Of a stretch of DNA of 10,247 bases, positions 1 to 5,799 are shown piece by piece. Made by a program: the position numbers and the translations under genes. Each line of letters begins with the position of its first letter. Within the stretch, counting starts at the first letter, position 1. The DNA is taken from positions 1 to 10,247 of the forward strand of contig JAAZLV010000038.1 in NCBI GenBank assembly GCA_012799155.1. Reading direction: 5' to 3'. This DNA comes from Bacteroidales bacterium. GTDB lineage: Bacteria; Bacteroidota; Bacteroidia; Bacteroidales; Dysgonomonadaceae. The notes under the pieces are model-generated. The model was not told the origin of the DNA. It searched no databases and worked only from the letters and a program-made list of their open reading frames with translations.

Positions 1-914
1 GTTACGATGGTACCTGCACCGGAGTACCAGATGCCATTCTTGAAGTCAGCGCTGAACACTGTTCGTGTGATGCCGTAAAGAACGGCAACCACCCCCAGGA
101 TGAAGAGCACCATTACCAGTGGCATCTCGATGAAGTTGTTCAGGTATTTCATCTTCTCCAGATAAACATCTTTGGTGATGGGATCCACGGCATAACCTTC
201 GGATATCAATGTCCAGATCAGAAAGATAAGGAAGAAGACCACGAAAGGAAGTCCGTTGTACAGCACAAACTTACGGGAACGTTTCTCCAGCACCTCATGG
301 TTGAGCCTGTTCACAAAGAAGAGGCTTGCCTGAGTACGTGCCAGGAAGAGTACGGCAAATCCCAGTGTCAGGTTGCGCAGGTTCCCCAGCAGCTCCAATC
401 CGTGCAGCGGGTTCTGCCACTGACTGATTATCGGCCCTGCTGTTCCCAGTCCCGCAATGTTACCCTTGCCCACGGTAAATTCTGAACCGGTAAAGAAGGT
501 AGCCACCACCACTCCCAGCAGGAAGGTGCCGAGCAATCCGTTAATAAATAGGAACATGCGATAGGTTGCTGCCCCGAAGATGTTGCCCGGCTTCGACTGA
601 AATTCATACGAGACAGCCTGCAGCACAAAGCAGAAGAGCAGGATCATCCAGGCCCAGTAGGCGCCACCGAAGCTGGTGGAATAGAAGAGCGGGAAAGACG
701 CGAAGAAGGCACCTCCAAAGGTGACCAGCGTGGTGAAGGTATATTCCCATTTTCTGCCGAGTGAATTCACCAGCAGCCTCTTTTCATCCTCTTTTCTTGA
801 GAGGGAGTGCAGCATCGATTGTCCTCCCTGCACAAAGAGCAGGAACACCAGCAGGCCACCCAGCAGAGACATGATGAACCACCAATATTGTTGTAGAAAT
901 TCGTAAGTGATCAT
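1..914 (-). CDS. cydB: Cytochrome bd quinol oxidase subunit II (CydB), 3'-truncated by window edge
   Basis: Subunit II of the cytochrome bd oxidase, an inner-membrane quinol:O2 oxidoreductase. The frame runs from ATG at 914 to base 1 with no stop, giving 304 residues; the family is about 340-385, so roughly the last fifth is missing. The protein begins MITYEFLQQYWW and is strongly hydrophobic. It carries the CydB block GRKWEYTF (res. 53-60) followed by TLVTFGGAFFASFPLFY, equivalent to the E. coli HWDGNQVW...GGALFAAWPMVY segment. CydB binds no haem in the E. coli enzyme; it partners CydA. Two features differ from E. coli: the DGFD motif near residue 26 is replaced by QGGQ (res. 29-32), and D58 corresponds to E57. 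The start lies 36 bp after the cydA stop with an A-rich leader and no clear Shine-Dalgarno, fitting co-transcription with cydA. Identity is secure; the comparison with E. coli is from memory. Confidence 0.95.
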   Translation of the reverse strand, partial: MITYEFLQQYWWFIMSLLGGLLVFLLFVQGGQSMLHSLSRKEDEKRLLVNSLGRKWEYTFTTLVTFGGAFFASFPLFYSTSFGGAYWAWMILLFCFVLQAVSYEFQSKPGNIFGAATYRMFLFINGLLGTFLLGVVVATFFTGSEFTVGKGNIAGLGTAGPIISQWQNPLHGLELLGNLRNLTLGFAVLFLARTQASLFFVNRLNHEVLEKRSRKFVLYNGLPFVVFFLIFLIWTLISEGYAVDPITKDVYLEKMKYLNNFIEMPLVMVLFILGVVAVLYGITRTVFSADFKNGIWYSGAGTIV

Positions 915-950
915 AATATTTATCTTTTAATCGGTTCAACCTTCATGAAG

Positions 951-2510
951 TCACGCTTTCAGCCCTTCGCTTTCAGGTCCTTTCTTTATCTGCTTCACCA
1001 TAATGGTCACCTCGGCAATCAGCAAGCCAGTGAAAAGCACTGCGAAGAGGATGAATGTGGTGGCCACGTTTTGTGCCGATATGGCTGAGGAGGCTGCCTG
1101 TACCGGCAGGATATCCTGTATGGTCCAGGGCTGGCGTCCCACCTCGGCCACCACCCACCCCAGCTGGGAGGCCAGATAGGCCAGCGGGAGGCTCCATAGG
1201 GCTACATATTGCAGCCAGCGGTTGCTGACCATATCTTTCTTATAAAGGAAATAAAGCATCACCATGAAGAAGAGGATGAAATACATCCCAATCATCACCA
1301 TCAGGTGAAAACTGTAGAAGGTGAGCGGTATATTGGGAATCATATCCTCCTCCGTTTCCAGATATCCATAACCGAAGTGGGCATAGTTCTCGCGTAGGAT
1401 GATCTCATGGTTGGCAGCATCTGCATCACGGCCCTCCTCCTTGGCCACCTGATAGTCGGCCAGTGCCTGTATTGCCTTCAGTCCTCTCTCCTTGCGTTCC
1501 TGAAAAGAGAGCGAAGTAGTGCCGTCGGGAAGGGTGTAGCCACCATCCACGATGTCCACGATGCCAGGCACAAAGGCGTTGATATCCCTGTATCCCAGAA
1601 GGGAGAGCAGCTTGGGCAACTCTATCTTGAAGATATAGGGATCCACCTCATCGTTGTAGTTTTTCCGTGCGGGGTTTAGCATCCCCACAGCCACCAGGCC
1701 GGCACCCTCTTTACCTTCGTAGAGGCCCTCCATGGCAGCCAGCTTCATCGGCTGTTTTTGTGCCACGTGGTATGCGGAACCGTCGCCGGTAACCGCCAGC
1801 ATCACAAAAGCCACCAGACCGACCAGTGAACCAATTTTCATGCTCTTCACTGCAAAATCGGTATGCCTCTTTTTCAGCAGGTACCATCCTGAGATGGCCA
1901 CCACGAAGGCGGCACCCACTGCCCAGCAGGAGAAGGTGGTATGCAGGAACTTGTTGTAGGCCACAGGTGAGAAAGCCACAGCCCAGAAGTCAACCATCTC
2001 ATTGCGTACCGATTCGGGGTTGAACTCCATACCGATGGGATACTGCATCCAGGCGTTGGCTACAAGAATCCAGAAGGCAGAGAGGGAAGCACCCACGAAT
2101 ACCAGCCAGGTGGATGCCAAGTGCATTTTCTTACTCACCCTGTTCCATCCGAAAAACATGATGGAGACAAAGGTTGCTTCCATGAAGAAGGCCAGAATTC
2201 CTTCAATGGCAAGAGGTGCACCAAAGATATCACCCACAAACCAGCTGTAGTTCGACCAGTTGGTACCGAACTGGAACTCAAGGATGATGCCGGTGGCAAT
2301 TCCGATGGCAAAATTGATACCGAAAATCTTCTGCCAGAACTTGGTGGCATTCTTCCATTTTTCATCTCCTGTTTTGACATAGAGACTCTCCATAATGGCC
2401 ATAATGAGTCCCAGTCCGATGGTGAGGGGGACGAACAGCCAGTGATAGCTGGCCGTCAGCGCGAATTGCGCTCTCGACCAATTTACTGCAGATGCACTTA
2501 AAAGATCCAT
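951..2510 (-). CDS. cydA: Cytochrome bd quinol oxidase subunit I (CydA)
   Basis: The 519-residue haem-carrying subunit oxidises quinol at the Q-loop and reduces O2 to water without pumping protons. The E. coli haem ligands can all be placed: H23 (haem b595, E. coli H19), H190 in FLHTT and M404 in FHLM (haem b558, H186/M393), and E456 in WVVAEVGRQPW (E445). Conserved E103 and E111 (E. coli E99/E107) lie in the third helix. The quinol-site pair K256 and E261 sits in KLAAME (E. coli K252/E257). About nine membrane helices are visible: six before the Q-loop and three after it. From E261 to M404 is 143 residues, close to E. coli (136), so this resembles the long Q-loop class. The gene is preceded by an A-rich tandem repeat with no Shine-Dalgarno and followed at 36 bp by cydB. 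Every key residue is present, so it should be active. Confidence 0.98.
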   Translation of the reverse strand: MDLLSASAVNWSRAQFALTASYHWLFVPLTIGLGLIMAIMESLYVKTGDEKWKNATKFWQKIFGINFAIGIATGIILEFQFGTNWSNYSWFVGDIFGAPLAIEGILAFFMEATFVSIMFFGWNRVSKKMHLASTWLVFVGASLSAFWILVANAWMQYPIGMEFNPESVRNEMVDFWAVAFSPVAYNKFLHTTFSCWAVGAAFVVAISGWYLLKKRHTDFAVKSMKIGSLVGLVAFVMLAVTGDGSAYHVAQKQPMKLAAMEGLYEGKEGAGLVAVGMLNPARKNYNDEVDPYIFKIELPKLLSLLGYRDINAFVPGIVDIVDGGYTLPDGTTSLSFQERKERGLKAIQALADYQVAKEEGRDADAANHEIILRENYAHFGYGYLETEEDMIPNIPLTFYSFHLMVMIGMYFILFFMVMLYFLYKKDMVSNRWLQYVALWSLPLAYLASQLGWVVAEVGRQPWTIQDILPVQAASSAISAQNVATTFILFAVLFTGLLIAEVTIMVKQIKKGPESEGLKA

Positions 2511-2518
2511 AGATATAC

Positions 2519-2542
2519 TTTTTTTATATGGTTTTTTTATAT
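2519..2542 (-). repeat. Tandem A-rich repeat in the cydA leader
   Basis: Reading the minus strand, ATATAAAAAAA occurs twice (2542-2532 and 2529-2519) with a 13-bp period, ending 8 bases before the cydA ATG at 2510. The 42-bp gap between the DUF4492 stop and cydA contains little else and shows no Shine-Dalgarno. Bacteroidota often start translation from unstructured A-rich leaders, so the repeat may set CydA translation. This role is inferred; a chance AT-rich duplication is possible. Confidence 0.55.
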
Positions 2543-2552
2543 TTGATTGGGT

Positions 2553-2801
2553 TCATTCAGATGGCTGTACTTTTTCATAAAGTTCAGTGCGGACATGTTC
2601 AGCCTTGTCGGCATCGTTGTCGTAGTTGGTTTCCAAAACATTTGGAAAAAAGAAGGGTTTGAGGATGAAAAACATGATCACCAGCTTCACTATTGCCACT
2701 ATCCAGAGTGTCTTGCTCATGCTGCTCATGCTGGTGAAACCTGACCAGAACATGGTAAACCAATTGTATTTCTTTTCTGCGATGTCTATTTCCTTTTCCA
2801 T
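2553..2801 (-). CDS. DUF4492 family one-helix membrane protein, cydAB-associated
   Basis: A small protein of 82 residues when started at ATG 2801 (MEKEIDIAEKKYNW). It has a short polar N-terminus, an aromatic/Gly segment (WFTMFWSGFTSMS), one hydrophobic helix (TLWIVAIVKLVIMFFILKPFFFP) and an acidic, polar tail. The pattern KTLW..(I/V)..VKL.IMF.ILK.FFFPN is that of DUF4492, which in Bacteroidota, and as I recall in some Campylobacterota, sits just upstream of cydA. Here it ends 42 bp before cydA. A longer reading from GTG 2837 (94 residues) would overlap the DUF3467 stop in a GTGA junction; I prefer 2801 because family members begin near there and the extra twelve residues look unlike them. 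Function is not established. By position and topology an accessory or assembly role for cytochrome bd, analogous to CydX, is a reasonable inference, but it shows no CydX sequence similarity that I can see. Confidence 0.88.
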   Translation of the reverse strand: MEKEIDIAEKKYNWFTMFWSGFTSMSSMSKTLWIVAIVKLVIMFFILKPFFFPNVLETNYDNDADKAEHVRTELYEKVQPSE

Positions 2802-2833
2802 ATTTGCTGTGAGTTGTATCGGAATGGACCGTT

Positions 2834-3142
2834 TCACGCCTGCCCTATGCCACCGATGGGTGGCAGAAAGCCGGAATCACTTTGAATGCGAATGGGACCG
2901 TTTTGCTGTTCAAACTTGTCAATGTTATCTTTGAGGGCATGCAACAGCCTTTTCGCATGTTCAGGTGTCAATATGATTCTTGACTTCACCTTTGCTTTCT
3001 GCATGCCGGGCACAATGCGGATAAAATCGACAACGAACTCCGATGAGGAATGAGAGATGACCGCCAGGTTGGAGTATGTTCCCTGTGCAATCTCTTCGCT
3101 CAGTTCAATTTGTATCTGGGTCTCCTTGTTGAAATCTTCCAT
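2834..3142 (-). CDS. DUF3467 family protein
   Basis: A soluble 102-residue protein, first gene of the cyd operon. It starts at ATG 3142, and no upstream in-frame alternative is convincing. The body matches the DUF3467 pattern: an initial strand region (IQIELSEEIAQGTYSNLAVI), then SSSEFVVDFIRIVPG, then KAKVKSRIILTPEHAKRLLHAL, an acidic/Gln-rich helix, and a Gly/Pro-rich tail ending GGIGQA. The family is small, widespread in Bacteria and of unknown function; the tail after residue 85 is probably disordered. Its TGA stop shares bases with a GTG (GTGA) that could begin a longer DUF4492 reading, so the two are tightly packed and probably co-transcribed. I see no catalytic motif. The assignment to family is good; no molecular role can be read from the sequence. 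Confidence 0.87.
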   Translation of the reverse strand: MEDFNKETQIQIELSEEIAQGTYSNLAVISHSSSEFVVDFIRIVPGMQKAKVKSRIILTPEHAKRLLHALKDNIDKFEQQNGPIRIQSDSGFLPPIGGIGQA

Positions 3143-3196
3143 TGCGATGCTGTGATTCTTACGCTGTATAAAAATATTCTAAATAAGCCAAACAAA
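3143..3196 (-). promoter_or_regulatory. Possible promoter of the DUF3467-DUF4492-cydAB operon
   Basis: The gap upstream of DUF3467 is very AT-rich on the minus strand. It includes TATTTTTA (3176-3169), which differs from the Bacteroidota -7 consensus TAnnTTTG at the last base, and two TTTG words (3196-3193 and 3192-3189) 16 and 12 bases upstream of it. That spacing is shorter than the usual 19-22. A start point must lie between the ald terminator (3225-3261) and 3142, so a promoter here is likely, but the exact boxes are uncertain. Confidence 0.3.
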
Positions 3197-3224
3197 GAAA
3201 AATAAATTTTCCTTATCTGCAAAG

Positions 3225-3261
3225 GAAAAAGGGATAATCTTTCCCGATTGATCCCTTTTTC
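3225..3261 (-). terminator. Intrinsic terminator after ald
   Basis: A perfect 11-bp inverted repeat (GAAAAAGGGAT at 3225-3235, ATCCCTTTTTC at 3251-3261) surrounds a 15-base loop. Read on the minus strand the 3' arm ends in CCCTTTTTCCTTT, giving the T-rich tail of a Rho-independent terminator. It lies about 50 bp downstream of the ald stop and upstream of the cyd operon, so it should insulate the two minus-strand units. No gene approaches it on the plus strand. Confidence 0.75.
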
Positions 3262-3312
3262 TGTACCTGTCTGCAGCATCACTGTCAAAGAAGGTGCAAC
3301 TGAGCAGAGCGC

Positions 3313-4419
3313 TTACCAGTGAAGCTCCCTGTAAGGCAGATTGAGGGAATCGGCCACGCTCTTATAGACCACCTCCCCGTCGAGGATGTTAAGACCCTGT
3401 CTGAGGTCTTCAAACCGTTTACAGGCGTCTTTCCATCCGTGCTCTGCTAGCTTTATCACATAGGGCATCGTGGCATTCGTCAGGGCGCGCGTGGAGGTGA
3501 TGGGTACCGCACCCGGTATGTTGGCTACACAATAGTGAATGATACCGTCAACCTCGAATATCGGATCGGCATGTGTCGTAGGCCGTGTTGTTTCAAAGCA
3601 ACCACCCTGATCTACCGACACGTCGATCAGCACCGTGCCGGGAGTCATCTCTTTGAGCATCTCCCTCGACACCAGGTGGGGAGCCTTGGCACCTACAATC
3701 AGTGTGGCACCGATCACCAGATCGGCACTCCTGAGTGATTCCCTGATTGACATCTCGGTGGAATATAAGGTCCTCACGTTGGCAGGCATCACCTCGGAGA
3801 GATAGCGAAGGCGGTTCAGGTTGATGTCCAGCATCTTCACATTCGCACCAAGGCCGGCAGCCATCAATGCCGCATTGTAACCCACCACGCCGGCACCGAT
3901 GATCATCACTTCGGCTGGATTGACACCCGGCACACCTCCCAGCAGGACACCTTTGCCTCCCTGTGGTTTCTCAAGATATTTTGCCCCTTGCTGTACCGAG
4001 AGCCTTCCCGCCACCTCACTCATGGGGGTGAGCAGTGGAAGTGTACCCATCCTGTCCATCACAGTCTCGTAGGCGATGCAAATAGCTCCACTGTCAATCA
4101 TTGCCTGTGTCAATTGCTTGTTGGAAGCGAAATGGAAGTAAGTAAACATGATCTGACCTTTACGAATCAGGTTATATTCACTTTCCAGTGGTTCTTTCAC
4201 TTTCACGATCATCTCTGACGAGGCATATACCTCTTCCATGCTATCGAGGATAACTGCTCCTGCCTGTCGGTACCGTTCATCAGAGAGACTGCTGTTCACG
4301 CCAGCACCCCTCTGCAGATAGACAGTATGTCCCCTGTGGGTCAGCTCCATCACCCCTGCAGGTGTCATGGCAACCCTACCCTCCTGTACTTTGATCTCTT
4401 TCGGTATTCCAATAATCAT
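3313..4419 (-). CDS. ald: Alanine dehydrogenase
   Basis: Catalyses reversible NAD-dependent oxidative deamination of L-alanine to pyruvate and ammonia in the cytoplasm. Started at ATG 4419 ([20 protein letters not shown]) it is 368 residues, the normal family length (about 370); a longer reading from 4449 adds ten unrelated residues. The residues known from the Mycobacterium tuberculosis enzyme fall at the same positions: R15 and K75 (substrate carboxylate), H96 (YFHFA, catalytic) and D270 (SVDQGG, catalytic). The NAD-binding Rossmann loop is GAGVVG (175-180) with D198 after the second strand. YETV and [18 protein letters not shown] are also typical. It is transcribed alone, diverging from fba, with its own terminator at 3225-3261 and a candidate -7 box about 110 bp upstream. 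It probably links amino-acid catabolism to pyruvate and NADH. Related PntA-type transhydrogenase subunits share the fold, but the active-site set favours Ald. Confidence 0.96.
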   Translation of the reverse strand: MIIGIPKEIKVQEGRVAMTPAGVMELTHRGHTVYLQRGAGVNSSLSDERYRQAGAVILDSMEEVYASSEMIVKVKEPLESEYNLIRKGQIMFTYFHFASNKQLTQAMIDSGAICIAYETVMDRMGTLPLLTPMSEVAGRLSVQQGAKYLEKPQGGKGVLLGGVPGVNPAEVMIIGAGVVGYNAALMAAGLGANVKMLDINLNRLRYLSEVMPANVRTLYSTEMSIRESLRSADLVIGATLIVGAKAPHLVSREMLKEMTPGTVLIDVSVDQGGCFETTRPTTHADPIFEVDGIIHYCVANIPGAVPITSTRALTNATMPYVIKLAEHGWKDACKRFEDLRQGLNILDGEVVYKSVADSLNLPYRELHW

Positions 4420-4528
4420 AATAAGAAAATGTAAAGTGTTTGAAAACAATAATATTAGTTAAGGCGACTCATACCGGCAATAGCATGCTCGTGGTAGAAA
4501 TCAGAGAGCGGATACTGACCGATGACTA

Positions 4529-4536
4529 CAAAAATA
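4529..4536 (-). promoter_or_regulatory. Candidate -7 box for ald
   Basis: On the minus strand TATTTTTG (4536-4529) matches the Bacteroidota -7 consensus TAnnTTTG exactly. No convincing TTTG -33 element lies 19-22 bases upstream, where the sequence is T-rich (around 4550-4560). Use of this box would give an ald leader of roughly 100 bases that contains a patch of more balanced base composition (about 4459-4528). A promoter closer to the gene cannot be excluded. Confidence 0.4.
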
Positions 4537-4584
4537 GAAAGAAAAATAATAAAACTACAGGTTTGGATAATTTTTATCGAATGC

Positions 4585-4673
4585 TATTTTAGTCGGTATT
4601 TTAACCTGTTGAAGACAACTTTTACCACTCTTTAGGGAAATAATTTCATAAATTGCATATTTAGTCGTATTTT
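4585..4673. repeat. Imperfect direct repeat upstream of fba
   Basis: TATTTTAGTCGGTATTTT at 4585-4602 recurs as TATTTAGTCGTATTTT at 4658-4673; the second copy lacks one T and one G. The copies are 73 bp apart and the downstream one overlaps the candidate fba -7 box. They could be binding sites of one regulator, or an upstream and a downstream promoter. With low-complexity AT flanks, chance duplication is possible; the shared TAGTCG core is what makes the match notable. Confidence 0.45.
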
Positions 4674-4675
4674 TG
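4644..4675 (+). promoter_or_regulatory. Promoter of fba
   Basis: TATTTTTG at 4668-4675 is an exact match to the Bacteroidota -7 consensus TAnnTTTG. TTTC at 4644-4647, one mismatch from the -33 TTTG, lies 20 bases upstream, a normal spacing. Transcription would begin a few bases after 4675, giving a leader of roughly 35-40 bases. This argues against translation from the in-frame GTG at 4675, which is part of the box itself, and supports ATG 4720. Confidence 0.6.
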
Positions 4676-4719
4676 TGATATTATTTAGGTTTAAACTCCA
4701 ATTTAAAAACAATAAGATC

Positions 4720-5712
4720 ATGGTAAGTTATAAAGAACTGGGTCTCGTAAACTCAAAAGAGTTGTTCAGGAAAGCAGTAGACGGTGGTTATGCCATCCCG
4801 GCTTTCAACTTCAACAACATGGAACAGCTGCAGGCAATCGTATCAGCCTGTGTGGAAACAAAATCACCCGTCATCCTGCAAGTATCGAGCGGTGCCCGCA
4901 AGTATGCCAACCAAACGCTGCTGCGCTACATGGCACAGGGAGCCGTACAATATGCCAAGGATCTGGGATATGAAATCCCCATCGTGTTGCACCTCGACCA
5001 TGGTGACAGCTTTGAACTCTGCAAGGATTGCATCGACAGTGGCTTCTCTTCTGTGATGATTGATGGTTCGCACCTTCCCTATGAAGAAAATGTAGCCCTC
5101 ACCAAAAAGGTAGTGGAATATGCACATCAGCACGGTGTGACCGTTGAAGGTGAACTGGGTGTACTGGCCGGCATCGAAGATGATGTAATGGCTGAACACC
5201 ACACCTATACCGAACCCGACGAAGTAGTAGACTTCGTGTCACGTACCGGTGTTGACTCACTGGCCATCTCCATCGGCACCTCACACGGGGCGTTCAAGTT
5301 CACTCCCGATCAGTGCACCCGCAATGAAGATGGAGTACTGGTACCACCACCATTGCGTTTCGATATCCTCGAAGAGATTGAAAAACGGATCCCCGGCTTC
5401 CCCATCGTGCTGCACGGATCATCATCCGTACCCCAGCAGTATGTGACCACCATCAATCAGAATGGCGGCAAGCTGAGCGATTCCATCGGAATCCCCGAAG
5501 AACAGTTGCGTAAGGCTGCAAAATCGGCTGTCTGCAAGATCAACATCGACTCTGACGGTCGTCTGGCCATGACTGCAGCCATTCGTGAGGTGTTGGCTTC
5601 CAACCCTGCTGAATTCGATCCCCGCAAATACCTGGGACCGGCTCGCGAGGAGTTGAAAAAGCTCTACATGCACAAGACTGAAAAGGTATTGGGTAGCGCC
5701 GGAAAGGCATAA
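4720..5712 (+). CDS. fba: Class II fructose-1,6-bisphosphate aldolase
   Basis: Zinc-dependent aldolase that interconverts fructose-1,6-bisphosphate with dihydroxyacetone phosphate and glyceraldehyde-3-phosphate, serving glycolysis and gluconeogenesis in the cytoplasm. From ATG 4720 (MVSYKELGLVNSKELFRKAV) it has 330 residues. The class II motifs are all present: catalytic D93 and zinc ligand H94 in LHLDHGDSF, E144 in VEGELG, zinc ligand H189 in GTSHGAFKF, zinc ligand H232 in VLHGSSSVP, and the NID/SD phosphate-binding segment at 275-279. An extended reading from GTG 4675 adds AT-rich residues and begins inside the probable -7 box, so I reject it. The gene stands alone between a divergent promoter region and a strong terminator, as expected for a highly expressed housekeeping gene. 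A tagatose-bisphosphate aldolase is the main alternative within the superfamily; length and overall similarity to Bacteroidota FBA make it less likely. Confidence 0.96.
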   Translation: MVSYKELGLVNSKELFRKAVDGGYAIPAFNFNNMEQLQAIVSACVETKSPVILQVSSGARKYANQTLLRYMAQGAVQYAKDLGYEIPIVLHLDHGDSFELCKDCIDSGFSSVMIDGSHLPYEENVALTKKVVEYAHQHGVTVEGELGVLAGIEDDVMAEHHTYTEPDEVVDFVSRTGVDSLAISIGTSHGAFKFTPDQCTRNEDGVLVPPPLRFDILEEIEKRIPGFPIVLHGSSSVPQQYVTTINQNGGKLSDSIGIPEEQLRKAAKSAVCKINIDSDGRLAMTAAIREVLASNPAEFDPRKYLGPAREELKKLYMHKTEKVLGSAGKA

Positions 5713-5736
5713 CACTCATCTCCCTATATAAAGAAA

Positions 5737-5770
5737 GCGGCCTTCCCGAATGGGAGGGCCGCACTTTTTT
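5737..5770 (+). terminator. Strong intrinsic terminator after fba, probably bidirectional
   Basis: An 11-bp stem (GCGGCCTTCCC 5737-5747 with GGGAGGGCCGC 5752-5762, one G-T wobble) with a GAAT loop is followed by ACTTTTTT. It lies 25 bp after the fba stop. On the opposite strand the same stem is followed by TTTCTTTATA, so it may also end the convergent malQ transcript, whose stop is at 5800. Confidence 0.88.
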
Positions 5771-5799
5771 GTGGTTTTCTCAAATAATAATGAAGTTGT

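Noticed and set aside
2121..2501. 126-codon plus-strand frame opposite the 5' part of cydA
   Set aside because: Antisense to haem-ligand-bearing cydA sequence; its length reflects the codon use of cydA, not independent coding.
3100..3288. Minus-strand 62-codon open frame spanning the DUF3467 start and the upstream promoter region
   Set aside because: It overlaps the start of DUF3467 in another frame, passes through the ald terminator hairpin and AT-rich promoter sequence, and resembles no family I know.
4420..4449. Ten-residue N-terminal extension of alanine dehydrogenase
   Set aside because: With the start at 4419 the residues R15, K75, H96 and D270 match family numbering; the extension is AT-rich and unlike the family.
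4485..4592. Plus-strand 35-codon ORF (MLVVEIRERILTDDY...) in the ald-fba gap
   Set aside because: Lys/Asn-rich end produced by AT-rich DNA, no ribosome-binding signal, and it lies across the likely ald promoter; nothing supports translation.
4675..4719. Upstream GTG extension of fba by 15 residues
   Set aside because: The GTG begins on the last base of the exact -7 box TATTTTTG, so it would probably not be in the mRNA; aldolase homology starts at ATG 4720.
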